Source: a virus
Length of the DNA: 20,427 nt
Reading direction: 5' to 3' (one strand)
Virus record (IMG/VR): IMGVR_UViG_3300036832_001158
Span: 1 to 20,427 of that record
The stretch's first letter is position 1. Each line of letters opens with the position of its first letter. Shown in pieces: positions 20,170 to 20,427 of this stretch. The notes under the pieces were generated by a model. It saw nothing but the letters and a program-made list of their open reading frames with translations, was not told the DNA's origin and searched no databases. The position numbers were made by a program, and so were the translations under genes.

Positions 20170-20427
20170 GCGCCGATAGTAGGTCTTATGTCAAGTGCCA
20201 CGCCTTCCGCTGCATGGACCCGGCAACCATCCGCTTGCAGTTCGGCAACGACTACAGCTATCAGGACAAGTGGACAGCCGGACTGGACTACTGCCAACGG
20301 TGCGGGATGCGCCTAGCCGACCAGTGGATCGAGCAAGGGCTGCGAATCCTCGTCACGGATCTTGAGTGCGACGAGTGTGGTGAGTTGGTACCGCCGCTCG
20401 AACTTTGGCAGCAAGTTGTAGAGGGCG
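20166..20427 (+). CDS. Zinc-binding Cys-rich protein, truncated by the window end
   Basis: Open from GTG 20166 (GTGA overlap with the previous gene) to the edge, at least 87 residues. It contains CHAFRC, CQRCGMRL and CDECGEL, likely zinc knuckles. Codon use is less G/C-biased at third positions than in upstream genes (gat, cta, gta, gtt, ctt), and it has several non-optimal codons, suggesting a different origin. Family unknown; the C-terminal part is not in the window. Confidence 0.6.
   Translation, partial: MSADSRSYVKCHAFRCMDPATIRLQFGNDYSYQDKWTAGLDYCQRCGMRLADQWIEQGLRILVTDLECDECGELVPPLELWQQVVEG

Noticed and set aside
1-20427. CRISPR array, tRNA genes, insertion sequences
   Set aside because: No regular spaced repeats of CRISPR type, no cloverleaf-like sequence and no transposase were seen; the only spaced repeats are the iterons at 19741-19819.

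Overview
The window looks like the left and central part of a temperate tailed phage (siphovirus, Caudoviricetes) of a high-GC actinobacterium. Evidence: strongly GC-biased third codon positions throughout, tightly packed genes with GTGA, ATGA and TGATG overlaps, an HK97-type head module, a tail with a tape measure and a frameshifted chaperone, an endolysin, holin-like proteins, an integrase, and a Cro/CI-type repressor. The ends look like virion order (terminase, head, tail, lysis, integration/immunity, early genes) rather than a prophage with the integrase at an edge. The exact host cannot be read from the sequence. The predicted leaderless transcripts and a repressor tail resembling the mycobacterial ssrA tag fit Actinomycetota.

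Layout. 1-5558 is packaging and head: small and large terminase, a small membrane protein, portal, S78-type prohead protease with an extra N-terminal domain, and HK97-fold major capsid protein. 5574-7867 is the connector and tail start: gp6-like connector, tail-terminator-like protein, major tail protein with a C-terminal decoration domain, gp10-like protein, and a tail assembly chaperone with a likely -1 frameshift. 7868-13310 is the tail and tip: a 594-aa tape measure, Dit, a minor tail protein, a hub protein fused to a His-rich collar/fibre tip, and a 61-aa protein. An HNH endonuclease gene sits on the opposite strand at 13313-13867. Lysis genes (amidase, 30-aa membrane peptide, two-TM holin) run to 14939 and meet the leftward integrase at a large hairpin.

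14999-16578 is the switch. Integrase and repressor lie on the minus strand and are coupled by a TAATG overlap. A divergent intergenic region holds a perfect 18-bp operator inside a TTGACA promoter that should start a leaderless xis/cro-like mRNA. The repressor ends in QRAYSAA, very like an ssrA degradation tag. That, with the repressor-integrase order, is what is expected of an integration-dependent immunity switch of the BPs/Brujita mycobacteriophage type, in which attP lies inside the repressor gene and integration removes the tag.

From 16575 to the right edge is a rightward early operon: a Dam-type N6-adenine methyltransferase, small unknown proteins, a RecT-like annealing protein, several small zinc-finger proteins (one apparently frameshifted), and a winged-helix replication-initiator-like protein. 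The initiator gene carries four 12-bp iterons at 22-23 bp spacing followed by a purine-rich A+T stretch, an arrangement like the lambda O gene/ori. The most notable items are the probable tagged-repressor switch and the in-gene iteron origin.
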